Below are positions 41,353-50,304 of a stretch of DNA of 56,209 bases, one piece after another. The notes under the pieces are model-generated. The model was not told the DNA's origin and made no database searches. It saw only the letters and a program-made list of their open reading frames with translations. Each line of letters opens with the position of its first letter. Position 1 is the stretch's first letter. This DNA comes from Caccoplasma intestinavium (GTDB taxonomy: Bacteria > Bacteroidota > Bacteroidia > Bacteroidales > UBA11471): contig DVKT01000071.1 in the NCBI GenBank assembly GCA_018715885.1, positions 1 through 56,209 of the forward strand. Reading direction: 5' to 3'. The position numbers and the translations under genes were made by a program.

Positions 41353-42699
41353 ATGGAATTATCTCCGCTTACTGCCGTATCGCCTATCGACGGCCGTTAT
41401 CACAGCAAGACTTCGCTTCTATCGGATTATTTTTCCGAATTTGCCTTAATCCAATACCGGGTACGAGTAGAAATCGAATACTTCATCGCACTATGCGAAT
41501 TGCCGCTTCCTCAACTCAAAAATTTCGAGGCCGACCGGTTCGATGTACTACGGGCCATATACAGAGACTTTTCTCCTACCGACGCCGCTCGTATAAAAGA
41601 AATCGAGTCGATAACCAACCACGACGTAAAAGCCGTAGAATATTTCATAAAAGAGAAATTCGATGCTCTGGGCGGACTTGATGCCTACAAAGAATTTATC
41701 CATTTCGGGCTTACCTCGCAAGATATCAACAATACTTCGATTCCTCTTTCCATCAAAGAGGCGCTCGATACGGTATATTACCCCATGCTCGAAGAGCTCA
41801 TCGCCCAATGCCGCAATTATGCCGAAGCATGGAAAGAGATCCCCATGTTGGCCAAAACGCACGGACAGCCGGCATCGCCTACCCGTTTGGGAAAAGAGAT
41901 GATGGTATTTGTTTACCGGCTCGAACAACAAGTCGCACTTTTGAAAACAACTCCTATCAGCGGGAAATTCGGCGGTGCAACAGGTAACTTCAACGCCCAC
42001 CGTTTCGCCTATCCGGGTTATGACTGGCCTGCTTTTGCCAAACGATTCCTCAACGAGAAACTGGGTATAGAGAGAGAAACTTGGACGACCCAAATATCAA
42101 ATTACGATAATCTGGCGGCGATCTTCGACGGATTGCGCCGCATCAATACCATCTTGATAGACCTCGACCGCGATTTCTGGCAATACATCTCGATGGAATA
42201 TTTCAAACAAAAAATCAAAGCCGGAGAGGTCGGGTCGAGCGCCATGCCGCACAAAGTCAATCCCATCGATTTTGAAAACAGCGAAGGCAATCTCGGTATT
42301 GCCAATGCAATTCTCGAACATCTGGCAGCAAAACTCCCCGTATCCCGCTTACAGCGCGACTTGACCGACTCTACCGTGTTACGCAACATCGGCGTACCTA
42401 TGGGCCATATCCTCATCGCCCTTCAAAGTACGATGAAAGGTCTCGGCAAATTGCTCCTCAATGAAAAAGCAATATACGAAGACCTCGATAAAATGTGGAA
42501 TGTCTGCGCAGAAGGTATACAAACGATCTTACGACGCGAAGGTTATCCCAAACCTTATGAGGCGCTGAAAGCATTGACCCGCACCAATAACGTTGTCGAC
42601 GAAGCCGCCATACACGCGTTCATCGACACGCTCCATGTCAGCGAAGAGGTCAAAAAAGAATTACGCGCCATCACGCCGCACAATTACACGGGTTTCTAA
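41353..42699 (+). CDS. purB: Adenylosuccinate lyase
   Basis: A 448-residue cytoplasmic enzyme of the fumarase/aspartase superfamily. It removes fumarate from SAICAR and from adenylosuccinate, two steps of purine synthesis. It opens with LTAVSPIDGRYHSKTSLLSD, has THGQPASPTRLGKEM (catalytic His region, near residue 170), and carries the superfamily signature GSSAMPHKVNPIDFENSEGN near residue 294, whose serine loop is the catalytic base. The length is close to the E. coli type (456). It is a monocistronic gene with its own promoter and terminator. Confidence 0.97.
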   Translation: MELSPLTAVSPIDGRYHSKTSLLSDYFSEFALIQYRVRVEIEYFIALCELPLPQLKNFEADRFDVLRAIYRDFSPTDAARIKEIESITNHDVKAVEYFIKEKFDALGGLDAYKEFIHFGLTSQDINNTSIPLSIKEALDTVYYPMLEELIAQCRNYAEAWKEIPMLAKTHGQPASPTRLGKEMMVFVYRLEQQVALLKTTPISGKFGGATGNFNAHRFAYPGYDWPAFAKRFLNEKLGIERETWTTQISNYDNLAAIFDGLRRINTILIDLDRDFWQYISMEYFKQKIKAGEVGSSAMPHKVNPIDFENSEGNLGIANAILEHLAAKLPVSRLQRDLTDSTVLRNIGVPMGHILIALQSTMKGLGKLLLNEKAIYEDLDKMWNVCAEGIQTILRREGYPKPYEALKALTRTNNVVDEAAIHAFIDTLHVSEEVKKELRAITPHNYTGF

Positions 42700-42719
42700 A
42701 CAAACATTCTCCCACCGAT

Positions 42720-42755
42720 AAACAAGAAAAGCCGCGACTGCGGCTTTTCTTGTTT
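42720..42755 (+). terminator. purB terminator
   Basis: A perfect 16-base stem, AAACAAGAAAAGCCGC and GCGGCTTTTCTTGTTT, with a four-base loop. Symmetric A and T runs allow function on either strand between the convergent purB and alaS genes. Confidence 0.9.
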
Positions 42756-42768
42756 ATACGCTACTCTC

Positions 42769-42805
42769 AAAAAAATAACTCCGCAACCTGTTGAGGTGCA
42801 GAGTT
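42769..42805 (-). terminator. alaS terminator
   Basis: On the minus strand AACTCTGCACCT and AGGTTGCGGAGTT form an imperfect stem over CAAC, followed by ATTTTTTTGAG. It lies about 25 bases past the alaS stop at 42830, immediately beside the purB terminator. Confidence 0.75.
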
Positions 42806-42829
42806 ACCTATCTAATCACGTATGTGATA

Positions 42830-45454
42830 TTACTTGGTTACTTCCGTCACAATCTCATCGACCGCCACAGAAAGACCATCGGCATTTTTACCGCCGGCCT
42901 GTGCAAAATGAGGTTGGCCACCACCACCGCCTTGAATATGTTTGGCGGCATTGCGCACAAGCGTCGATGCACTCAATCCCGCAGCAACCAAGTCATCGCT
43001 CAAAGCAACAGTCAACAACGGTTTCCCCGCCACATCCGTCGTTCCCGCAACGAACAAGAAATGATCTTGTTTTTCTCCACGCAACTGGAAAGCCAGATTT
43101 TTCACGACATCCGGAGCCAATGTAATTTTTAGAGACACGATATTTACGCCGTTAACAAGACGCACATTTTCGAGCAGACGTTTTTTCAACTCTTGAAGTT
43201 GCGCCTTAGCAAACGACTCGGCCTGCTTCTTCAACTCGGCATTCTCCTCGATTGTACGCCGTATGGCAGCTATCACGTCGGGCGTATTATTGAATGAGGT
43301 ACGTATCATGCTGAGCGTATCGAGCAACGTGTTCATATACATCTCGGTGTGGGCAGCCGTAATCGCTTCGATACGACGTATACCGGCAGCCGTCGAGCTT
43401 TCGGAAAGAATCCGTATCATACCTATCTGTCCGGTATTGGCAACATGGGTACCGCCACAAAGCTCGACCGATGAGCCATAACGTATCACACGCACCTCTT
43501 CCCCATACTTTTCGCCGAAGAGAGCCATTGCTCCCATTGCTTTCGCTTCGGCAATAGGTACAGAGCGACGTTCGTCAAGAGCAATGCAAGCGCGTACTTT
43601 CTCATTGGCACGACGTTCTACCTCCCGCAACTCTTTATCTGTTACTTTCTGGAAATGCGAAAAATCGAAACGCAGGGACTGAGGAGAGACATAAGAACCT
43701 TTTTGCTCGACGTGTGTTCCCAAAACCTCTCTCAACGCCTCATGCAACAAGTGTGTCGCCGTATGGTTACAAGCCGTAGCCAACCGGTCGGCAACATTCA
43801 CCTCTGCCCGGAATGTTCCGGAGACGTCGACCGGCAATTTTTCGGCAATATGCACAGCCAAGTTATTTTCACGCTTGGTCGTAACAATATTCACCACTTC
43901 TCCACTTTCGGACGTAAGAGTTCCCGTATCACCTACCTGACCGCCCATCTCGGCGTAAAAAGGCGTTATGGAAAGGACTAATTGATAATAATCTTTATTT
44001 TTCTGACGGATTCTGCGGTAACGCAGTATTTCAGTATCACATGTCAAAAGATCATAACCCACAAACTGAGGTTCGGCATCATGCAAAACAACCCAATCGC
44101 CAGTTTCCACAGCAGCTGCATTACGCGCACGCTCCTTCTGCTCTTGCATACGCACATTGAAACCGTCGATGTCGGCACGCAGATTATTTTCTTTCAATAT
44201 AAGTTCGGTCAAGTCGAGCGGGAAACCGTATGTGTCATACAGCACAAAGGCTTCGTCTCCACTGATGCAATCTTTCCCGGCGGCACGGGTATCAGCCATC
44301 ACCTTGTCGAGCAAGCGAATACCGGTAGAGAGGGTACGGAGGAACGACTCCTCTTCTTCCTTGATCACTTTCTCGATAAGCACCTTTTGAGTGGCGAGTT
44401 CGGGATATGCATCGCCCATCGTTTCGATAAGCGTAGGCAACAATTTGTAGATAAAAGGCTGTTGCAACCCGAGGAATGTATAGCCGTAACGTACGGCACG
44501 GCGCAAAATACGGCGTATCACATAACCGGCCTTGGCATTCGAAGGCAACTGTCCATCGGTAATCGAAAACGCAATCGTACGCACATGGTCGGCAATCACC
44601 CGCATGGCAATATCGCAGCGGGCATCATCGCCATATCGCTTTTCTGCAAGGCGTCCGATGGCTTGAATCAAAGGCTGGAAAACATCGGTATCATAATTCG
44701 ACGTTTTCCCTTGCAACGCCATACAAAGACGCTCGAAACCCATACCCGTATCTATGACCTTTGCAGGCAAAGATTCGAGTGTACCGTCGGCCTTACGATT
44801 GTATTGCATAAAGACAAGGTTCCAAATCTCTATAACCTGCGGGTGGCTCTGGTTCACCAGCGTAAGACCGTCGACAGTCGCACGCTCGGCCTCGCTACGC
44901 AAGTCGATGTGCACTTCCGAACAAGGACCGCAAGGTCCCGTATCGCCCATTTCCCAGAAATTATCATGTCGGTTACCGTTGATGATATGGTCTGCCGGCA
45001 AATGTTTTTCCCAATAAGATGCGGCTTCATTGTCGCGTTCGAGACCTTCGGGCGCATACCCCTCGAAAACCGTTGCATAAAGACGTTTCGGGTCGATTTT
45101 CAAAACATCGACCAGATATTCCCACGCCCAATCGATAGCCTCCTTCTTGAAATAATCGCCGAACGACCAATTTCCCAACATCTCGAACATCGTATGATGA
45201 TACGTGTCCAATCCCACCTCTTCGAGGTCATTGTGCTTGCCGCTCACCCGCAAGCATTTTTGCGAATCGGCTACCCGTTTATATTTTGCAGGGGCATTTC
45301 CCAATATAATGTCTTTGAACTGGTTCATTCCCGCATTGGTAAACATCAACGTGGGATCGTCCTTAATGACCATCGGTGCCGAAGGCACGATCTGATGGTG
45401 TTTCGATGCAAAAAAGTCCTTGAAAGACTCTCGAATTTCTTTAGCTGTAAGCAT
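42830..45454 (-). CDS. alaS: Alanyl-tRNA synthetase
   Basis: An 874-residue enzyme that charges tRNA-Ala and edits mischarged Ser/Gly. The catalytic class II domain starts MLTAKEIRESFKDFFASKHH and contains PTLMFTNAGMNQFKDIILG and GDTGPCGPCSEVH. The editing domain has the zinc site HTATHLLH (residues about 563-570) and CGGTHVANTGQI (about 664). The C-terminal oligomerisation and tRNA-binding part ends QGGGGGQPHFAQAGGKN. The length is normal. It is divergent from the M23 peptidase gene, with closely spaced promoters. Confidence 0.98.
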   Translation of the reverse strand: MLTAKEIRESFKDFFASKHHQIVPSAPMVIKDDPTLMFTNAGMNQFKDIILGNAPAKYKRVADSQKCLRVSGKHNDLEEVGLDTYHHTMFEMLGNWSFGDYFKKEAIDWAWEYLVDVLKIDPKRLYATVFEGYAPEGLERDNEAASYWEKHLPADHIINGNRHDNFWEMGDTGPCGPCSEVHIDLRSEAERATVDGLTLVNQSHPQVIEIWNLVFMQYNRKADGTLESLPAKVIDTGMGFERLCMALQGKTSNYDTDVFQPLIQAIGRLAEKRYGDDARCDIAMRVIADHVRTIAFSITDGQLPSNAKAGYVIRRILRRAVRYGYTFLGLQQPFIYKLLPTLIETMGDAYPELATQKVLIEKVIKEEEESFLRTLSTGIRLLDKVMADTRAAGKDCISGDEAFVLYDTYGFPLDLTELILKENNLRADIDGFNVRMQEQKERARNAAAVETGDWVVLHDAEPQFVGYDLLTCDTEILRYRRIRQKNKDYYQLVLSITPFYAEMGGQVGDTGTLTSESGEVVNIVTTKRENNLAVHIAEKLPVDVSGTFRAEVNVADRLATACNHTATHLLHEALREVLGTHVEQKGSYVSPQSLRFDFSHFQKVTDKELREVERRANEKVRACIALDERRSVPIAEAKAMGAMALFGEKYGEEVRVIRYGSSVELCGGTHVANTGQIGMIRILSESSTAAGIRRIEAITAAHTEMYMNTLLDTLSMIRTSFNNTPDVIAAIRRTIEENAELKKQAESFAKAQLQELKKRLLENVRLVNGVNIVSLKITLAPDVVKNLAFQLRGEKQDHFLFVAGTTDVAGKPLLTVALSDDLVAAGLSASTLVRNAAKHIQGGGGGQPHFAQAGGKNADGLSVAVDEIVTEVTK

Positions 45455-45502
45455 ATAGTTTGATTTAAATATTCAAAAGAAAAAAGGTTTTTACCTTTTG
45501 CG

Positions 45503-45534
45503 CTTGCAAAAATAGCCCAAAAATATTATTTTTG
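45503..45534 (+). promoter_or_regulatory. Promoter of the M23 peptidase gene
   Basis: CTTG at 45503-45506, 20 bases, then TATTTTTG at 45527-45534. It gives a leader of about 80 bases before the ATG at 45622. Confidence 0.6.
45507..45514 (-). promoter_or_regulatory. alaS promoter -7 element
   Basis: TATTTTTG on the minus strand, inside the spacer of the opposite promoter, 53 bases ahead of the alaS ATG. The two divergent promoters therefore overlap. Confidence 0.55.
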
Positions 45535-45621
45535 CGGTCATTGCAGACAAAAAATCACGGTTTTATCCGTTTTTGCGACACCAGAGGTACTCGAGACCGA
45601 AGAAAGACCTGCAATCTATTT

Positions 45622-46593
45622 ATGGCGCGGAAAGTTTTCTATAAATATAACCCCAACACCCTTTCATACGAACGTATCTATCCGTCGGTAGGCGCTCGCA
45701 TATTTTCGGTATGTAAATACCTATTGCTGAGTATCCTCATCGGCATCGGTTTTTTTCTTATCTTTTACCACTTTTTCGAATCCCCCCGAGAAAAGAAACT
45801 GCGGGAAGACAACGAACAAATGGCAACCCAATACCGTATCCTGTCTCACCGGCTCGATGAAGCATTGGAGGTAATGAGCGATGTACAGCAGCGTGATAAC
45901 AACCTTTACCGCATCATCATGCAGGCCAACCCCATCGACAGCAAAGCCCGCAATGCCGGCATCGACAACGACTCGCACTACAAAGAACTGCAAAATCTGG
46001 CCAACGCCGACCTCATTGTTTCTTCTACAAAAAAACTCGACCTTTTGCGCCGACAACTTTATGTACAAAGCACCTCATTCAACGAGGTCATGGAAATGGT
46101 GAAACAAAACGAAGACCGTATCAGTTGCATGCCGGCCATACAGCCCATATCGAACAAGGACCTGAAACGTACCGCATCGGGGTACGGCTGGCGCATCGAC
46201 CCCATCTATCACACCCGTAAATTCCACGCCGGAATGGATTTTGCCGCCAATACCGGTACGCCTGTCTACTCAACGGCCAACGGAACCGTGATTTTCACCG
46301 GCTGGAAACAAGGCTATGGCAACACTGTCATTGTCGATCACGGGTACAATTATAGAACTTTGTACGGACATTTGAGTAAAATCGACACGAAAAGAGGCAA
46401 AAAAGTCGTCCGCGGAGAAGTCATTGCCGAGGTGGGCAGCACGGGAAAATCGACAGGGCCCCATCTCCATTACGAAGTCATTTACAAAGGAAAGCACCAG
46501 AATCCCATCAATTATTATTTCTTCGATTTGTCTCCGGAAGACTACGATATGATGATACAGTTGGCCGAAAACAACGGTCTGGTGATGGACTAA
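45622..46593 (+). CDS. M23 family (LytM-type) peptidoglycan peptidase
   Basis: A 323-residue membrane-anchored protein. The ATG at 45622 (MARKVFYKYNPNTLSYERIY) is the conserved Bacteroidota start; the upstream frame to 45532 runs through the promoter. A membrane helix (about residues 33-52) is followed by a coiled-coil (about 60-175) and the M23 domain (about 185-300). Zinc ligands are visible as His202 and Asp206 (KFHAGMD) and His283 in HLHYE, with His281 as a catalytic partner. It probably cuts peptide crosslinks or, like other family members, controls other hydrolases. A MerR-type gene follows after 13 bases, as in related genomes. Confidence 0.93.
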   Translation: MARKVFYKYNPNTLSYERIYPSVGARIFSVCKYLLLSILIGIGFFLIFYHFFESPREKKLREDNEQMATQYRILSHRLDEALEVMSDVQQRDNNLYRIIMQANPIDSKARNAGIDNDSHYKELQNLANADLIVSSTKKLDLLRRQLYVQSTSFNEVMEMVKQNEDRISCMPAIQPISNKDLKRTASGYGWRIDPIYHTRKFHAGMDFAANTGTPVYSTANGTVIFTGWKQGYGNTVIVDHGYNYRTLYGHLSKIDTKRGKKVVRGEVIAEVGSTGKSTGPHLHYEVIYKGKHQNPINYYFFDLSPEDYDMMIQLAENNGLVMD

Positions 46594-46606
46594 TTGTCTC
46601 TGCACA

Positions 46607-47074
46607 ATGGCAAAAAAAGAACTTCCCGAAAAAATGTTCTATTCCATCACTGAGGTGGCGCAATATTACAACGTTAATGAATCGACCCTCCGGTTTTGGG
46701 AAAAAGAATTTGACCTTATAGCCCCAAAACGCTCTGACAACAAACGCAAAATACGCTCATATACAGCCCAAGACGTCCAAAATATCGGACTGATCTACCA
46801 TTTACTCAAAGAGCAAGGACTCACACTCAGCGGGGCCAAAGAAAAGCTGAGAAAAAAACCGGGAAAGACAGAAAACAATTATGAAATTCTTTCTCGCCTG
46901 CGTTCCATTCGCGCCGAAATAGTGTCGATATGCCGGGAACTGGACTCCCAAATGCGGAAAAACGCCGATACCGAAAATGCAATCGACACCCCCATCCCGA
47001 ATGCTTCCGACACGACAGAAACGGGAAGAGAAAATTCCGATACTCAAAACCGTGAAAACGATTTATTCGGATAA
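46607..47074 (+). CDS. MerR family transcriptional regulator
   Basis: A 155-residue DNA-binding protein. The helix-turn-helix of MerR type is at residues about 11-80 (YSITEVAQYYNVNESTLRFW and KIRSYTAQDVQNIGLIYHLL), followed by a helical segment up to about residue 120 and an acidic, disordered tail. There is no cysteine cluster for metal sensing, so the effector is unknown. Its position directly after the M23 gene suggests co-transcription. Confidence 0.9.
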   Translation: MAKKELPEKMFYSITEVAQYYNVNESTLRFWEKEFDLIAPKRSDNKRKIRSYTAQDVQNIGLIYHLLKEQGLTLSGAKEKLRKKPGKTENNYEILSRLRSIRAEIVSICRELDSQMRKNADTENAIDTPIPNASDTTETGRENSDTQNRENDLFG

Positions 47075-47135
47075 ATACGATTTACAATAACCTTCGAAAA
47101 AAACGACAGAAAAAGGGAAAAAACTTATCGTCCCG

Positions 47136-47552
47136 TTATCTACGAAAAAACCTCGGCGGAAGAAACTTGACGGCAAGCAGCATAACATATTTACCGAGCC
47201 ACAAGCCCAAGACGACTCCAAAGACATTGGCCACCCAATCCCACCAATCGCCCGACCGGTAAGTCGTGCAATACATCTGCAACAATTCCACAATACCCCC
47301 GAATACCCAAAATGCAAACAATCCGTAAAGGAGGCAGCGACGAAACGAGCTTTTCGGCAGATTCTGACGGTACACATCAAAGTAAAAGACCAACATAAGC
47401 CCCATATACATAATGATATGTACGATTTTATCGCCGAATGGGACCTCCGGCATATCGGAACGGGGAGAAACCCGCATCAATGACAGACATAAAATAATAA
47501 CGACAATACTTATCGTAGGGAAAAATTTTTTCAACAATATCTTCAAGTCCAT
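47136..47552 (-). CDS. VanZ-like membrane protein
   Basis: A 138-residue protein with four predicted membrane helices. The ATG at 47552 (MDLKILLKKFFPTISIVVII) fits the promoter at 47579; the frame to 47630 starts with unrelated residues. VanZ features are DKIVHIIMYMGLMLVFYFDV, FWVFGGIVELLQMY with a conserved Glu-Gln pair, and the DWWDWVANVFGVVLG loop. VanZ of enterococci is linked to teicoplanin tolerance, but the role of such stand-alone relatives is unknown. It is convergent with the MerR gene, without an obvious terminator between them. Confidence 0.85.
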   Translation of the reverse strand: MDLKILLKKFFPTISIVVIILCLSLMRVSPRSDMPEVPFGDKIVHIIMYMGLMLVFYFDVYRQNLPKSSFRRCLLYGLFAFWVFGGIVELLQMYCTTYRSGDWWDWVANVFGVVLGLWLGKYVMLLAVKFLPPRFFRR

Positions 47553-47578
47553 TGTTCCAGTACTTAAATAGATAAGAG

Positions 47579-47586
47579 CAAAGATA
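47579..47586 (-). promoter_or_regulatory. VanZ gene promoter -7 element
   Basis: TATCTTTG on the minus strand, 27 bases before the ATG. An inverted repeat (TTTTCGGGA/TCCCGAAAA, about 47589-47615) sits just upstream, between this promoter and that of the symporter. Confidence 0.5.
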
Positions 47587-47656
47587 AATCTTTTTCGGGA
47601 AAACAATCCCGAAAAGAAGAGAAATAACAAATCCTATAATTTTCGCGAAAAAATAT

Positions 47657-47664
47657 TACATTTG
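47657..47664 (+). promoter_or_regulatory. Symporter gene promoter -7 element
   Basis: TACATTTG fits TAnnTTTG and lies 42 bases upstream of the ATG. No clear -33 element is seen. Confidence 0.45.
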
Positions 47665-47705
47665 TACGTTTCTACACAATCACATTACATAAAACAGAAA
47701 TTTAC

Positions 47706-49052
47706 ATGGGGCAAAGAGCATCATTCAGCACTAAACTCGGCGTCATTGCCGCCACAGCAGGTTCGTCGATAGGCTTGGGAAATATATGGAGATTTCCCTA
47801 CGAAACAGGACAAAACGGAGGTGCGGCATTCATTCTCATTTACATCATCTGCGTATTGGTGCTGGCTATGCCCGTCATGATGGCCGAATTTATCATAGGA
47901 CGAGGTTCCCGCACGAATGCCTCACACGCATTCAATAAATTAGCTCCCGGCTCTTGGTGGAAAATCATCGGATACATCTGCATCTCAGCTCCGGTCATTA
48001 TCGTCGGTTTCTATTTCGTCATCTCGGGCTGGACTCTCGAATACGTCATACAATCTCTTACTCCGGGAAGTATGATTCAACAATCGGCCGAAGCCTACTC
48101 AACAGAATTCAATCGATTCATTGCCTCTCCACTCAAACCGCTTGTATGGGTTATCCTCTTCATTTTGATCAACCATGTCATTCTCATGCGCGGGGTAAAC
48201 AGCGGTATCGAAAAAGCAGCCAATATCCTGATGCCCGTTCTTTTCCTCATTCTCATTATTTTCTGCATACGCTCCATATTCCTCCCCGGATTCTCCGAAG
48301 GAATGAATTTCCTTTTCAAGCCCGATTTCTCCAAAATTACCCCCAATGTCGTACTGAGGGCAATGGGACAGGCATTTTTCTCGATGAGTGTCGGCATGGG
48401 TATACTCATCACATACGCCTCATACTATTCAAAAGAAACGCATCTTGCACGGGTTGCCGCAACCGTCGCGACTTTCGACACCCTCGTGGCCATACTCGCC
48501 GGCATCATCATTTTCCCTACGGTATTTACATTCGGCATCAGTCCTTCTCAGGGACCTGAGCTTATCTTTATCACCTTGCCCAATCTTTTCGCACAGATGC
48601 AATTGGGGTGGCTATGGTCGTCGTTGTTTTTCGTTCTCGTATCGCTAGCGGCTCTTACCTCGACCATATCGCTAAGTGAAGTTTCCATCGCATTCCTGCA
48701 AGACGCCCGGCATTATTCCCGCCATAAAGCAACAGCCATCATGACCGGAATATACATCGTTCTGGCAAGTCTCTGTTCCTTGTCATTCGGCGCATTGAAC
48801 GGCATACGCATTTTCGGACTCACGATTTTCGATTTTTGCGATTTTCTCTCATCGAACATACTTCTTCCGGCAGGCGGACTTTTCATTTCGATATTCGTCG
48901 GTTGGAAAATCGACAAACAATTTGTCCGCAGAGAGTTATACAACGGAAAAGAGACAACGAAATGGTATTTCTCCCCACTGTTGTTCTGTTTGAGATTCAT
49001 CGCTCCGGTATCGATTTTTCTGATATTCCTCTCCGGCCTCCATCTCCTATAA
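47706..49052 (+). CDS. Sodium-dependent transporter of the neurotransmitter:sodium symporter (NSS) family
   Basis: A 448-residue inner-membrane protein with about 11 membrane helices. It opens with the family signature AGSSIGLGNIWRFPYETGQN in helix 1, where the sodium and substrate sites sit. FSMSVGMGILITYASY in helix 6 and a later SLSEVSIAFLQD also fit. Bacterial members such as the tryptophan and tyrosine carriers take up amino acids with sodium; the substrate here cannot be told. The length fits bacterial NSS proteins (about 450). A small anchored protein is encoded 7 bases downstream and is likely co-transcribed. Confidence 0.93.
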   Translation: MGQRASFSTKLGVIAATAGSSIGLGNIWRFPYETGQNGGAAFILIYIICVLVLAMPVMMAEFIIGRGSRTNASHAFNKLAPGSWWKIIGYICISAPVIIVGFYFVISGWTLEYVIQSLTPGSMIQQSAEAYSTEFNRFIASPLKPLVWVILFILINHVILMRGVNSGIEKAANILMPVLFLILIIFCIRSIFLPGFSEGMNFLFKPDFSKITPNVVLRAMGQAFFSMSVGMGILITYASYYSKETHLARVAATVATFDTLVAILAGIIIFPTVFTFGISPSQGPELIFITLPNLFAQMQLGWLWSSLFFVLVSLAALTSTISLSEVSIAFLQDARHYSRHKATAIMTGIYIVLASLCSLSFGALNGIRIFGLTIFDFCDFLSSNILLPAGGLFISIFVGWKIDKQFVRRELYNGKETTKWYFSPLLFCLRFIAPVSIFLIFLSGLHLL

Positions 49053-49059
49053 ACAACCT

Positions 49060-49338
49060 ATGAATATAGACGAAAGACAACGATTATGGTTCTTTTCCCG
49101 GGGTGAGCGCATTGCCGTCATCGTACTGCTCATCGCTATCGCCGCAACGCTCCTTGCCCGCCGTTACATACAGAAGAGCCCCGACATCGAAATCTGCGAT
49201 ACGACATGGTTAGAAGAAGAAATACCGGTATTCGAGGAGCAACTCTCCCGTCCGCAAAAGACCCGAGAAAAAAGCAAAACATACACACCAAGACAGCAAA
49301 AACTACAACCTATCGAACAAGAAGGAACAACAGAATAA
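49060..49338 (+). CDS. Small single-pass membrane protein
   Basis: A 92-residue protein with one membrane helix (AVIVLLIAIAATLLARRYI, about residues 19-37) and a charged, probably disordered tail. The start MNIDERQRLWFFSRGERIAV resembles the head of Bacteroidota helix-hairpin-helix (ComEA-like) proteins, but no hairpin motifs follow, so it may be a shortened relative. It follows the NSS gene closely and precedes folP by 99 bases. Confidence 0.6.
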   Translation: MNIDERQRLWFFSRGERIAVIVLLIAIAATLLARRYIQKSPDIEICDTTWLEEEIPVFEEQLSRPQKTREKSKTYTPRQQKLQPIEQEGTTE

Positions 49339-49437
49339 CAAACAGCAGAACAATCCTGTAAAATTCTCCTTTTTTGAATACGGATTTTCGATGAAAAAGA
49401 AGTATCTTCGTCGGAAAATATCCGTAACCGTCAGAAA

Positions 49438-50301
49438 ATGATGATTCAGTCCGCCATACCAACATCACTCTTATTAAATATCGGAGGTCGTCTCCTTTCT
49501 CTCGATCACCCCCGGGTTATGGGTATACTCAATGCAACCCCCGACTCTTTCTATGCCGGCAGCCGCTGCGGAAACGATGAAACCATCATCGCAAACCGGG
49601 CACGGGCCATTATCGAAGAAGGGGGCGACATGATCGATGTCGGAGCATATTCCTCCCGACCCGACGCCACTGATATCCCGCTTGAAGAAGAATGGCAACG
49701 GCTCGACAGAGCCCTGTCTGTCATTCGCGGGCTCTACCCCGACGCCATACTATCGGTCGACACATTTCGAGCCGAAATAGCGCGACGCAGTGTCGAACGA
49801 CACGGTGTACAGATCATCAACGACATCTCCGGAGGAGAACTCGACAAAACCATGTTCGAGACTGTCGCTTCGCTGCACGTCCCCTACATTCTCATGCACA
49901 TGCGAGGGACTCCGCAGACCATGCAGCAACAAACCCATTACGACAATCTCATGGCCGAAATCACGGGATATTTCGCCCGACGTGTCGACCGGTTGCATCA
50001 ACTCGGAGTAAGCGACATCATTCTCGATCCCGGTTTCGGATTCAGCAAAACGCTCGACGACAATTACCTCCTCATGCATCGGCTGCACGAGTTGCAACCA
50101 CTGGGATTGCCTATCCTTACCGGCATTTCCCGGAAATCGATGATTTACAAACTGCTCGGTTCTTCCCCCGAAGAAAGCCTGACGGGGACAACCGTTCTCA
50201 ATACCATCGCCCTGATGGGCGGTACTCACATTTTACGGGTACATGACGTGCGAGAAGCCGTCGAAACCGTAAAAATCGTAACCAAAACTCTATCAGCATA
50301 G
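49438..50301 (+). CDS. folP: Dihydropteroate synthase
   Basis: A 287-residue folate-pathway enzyme that joins p-aminobenzoate to dihydropterin pyrophosphate, the target of sulfonamides. Visible motifs are VMGILNATPDSFYAGSR (residues about 27-43), DMIDVGAYSSRPDA, the DTFRAE strand, IINDISGGEL and LDPGFGFSKTLDDN, and a C-terminal TGISRKSMIYKLLG that contacts the sulfa site. An ATG pair at 49438/49441 leaves the start uncertain by one codon. The next gene, cdaA, starts 3 bases after the stop, an arrangement usual in Bacteroidota. TATCTTCG at 49403-49410 is a possible promoter. Confidence 0.96.
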   Translation: MMIQSAIPTSLLLNIGGRLLSLDHPRVMGILNATPDSFYAGSRCGNDETIIANRARAIIEEGGDMIDVGAYSSRPDATDIPLEEEWQRLDRALSVIRGLYPDAILSVDTFRAEIARRSVERHGVQIINDISGGELDKTMFETVASLHVPYILMHMRGTPQTMQQQTHYDNLMAEITGYFARRVDRLHQLGVSDIILDPGFGFSKTLDDNYLLMHRLHELQPLGLPILTGISRKSMIYKLLGSSPEESLTGTTVLNTIALMGGTHILRVHDVREAVETVKIVTKTLSA

Positions 50302-50304
50302 GTC

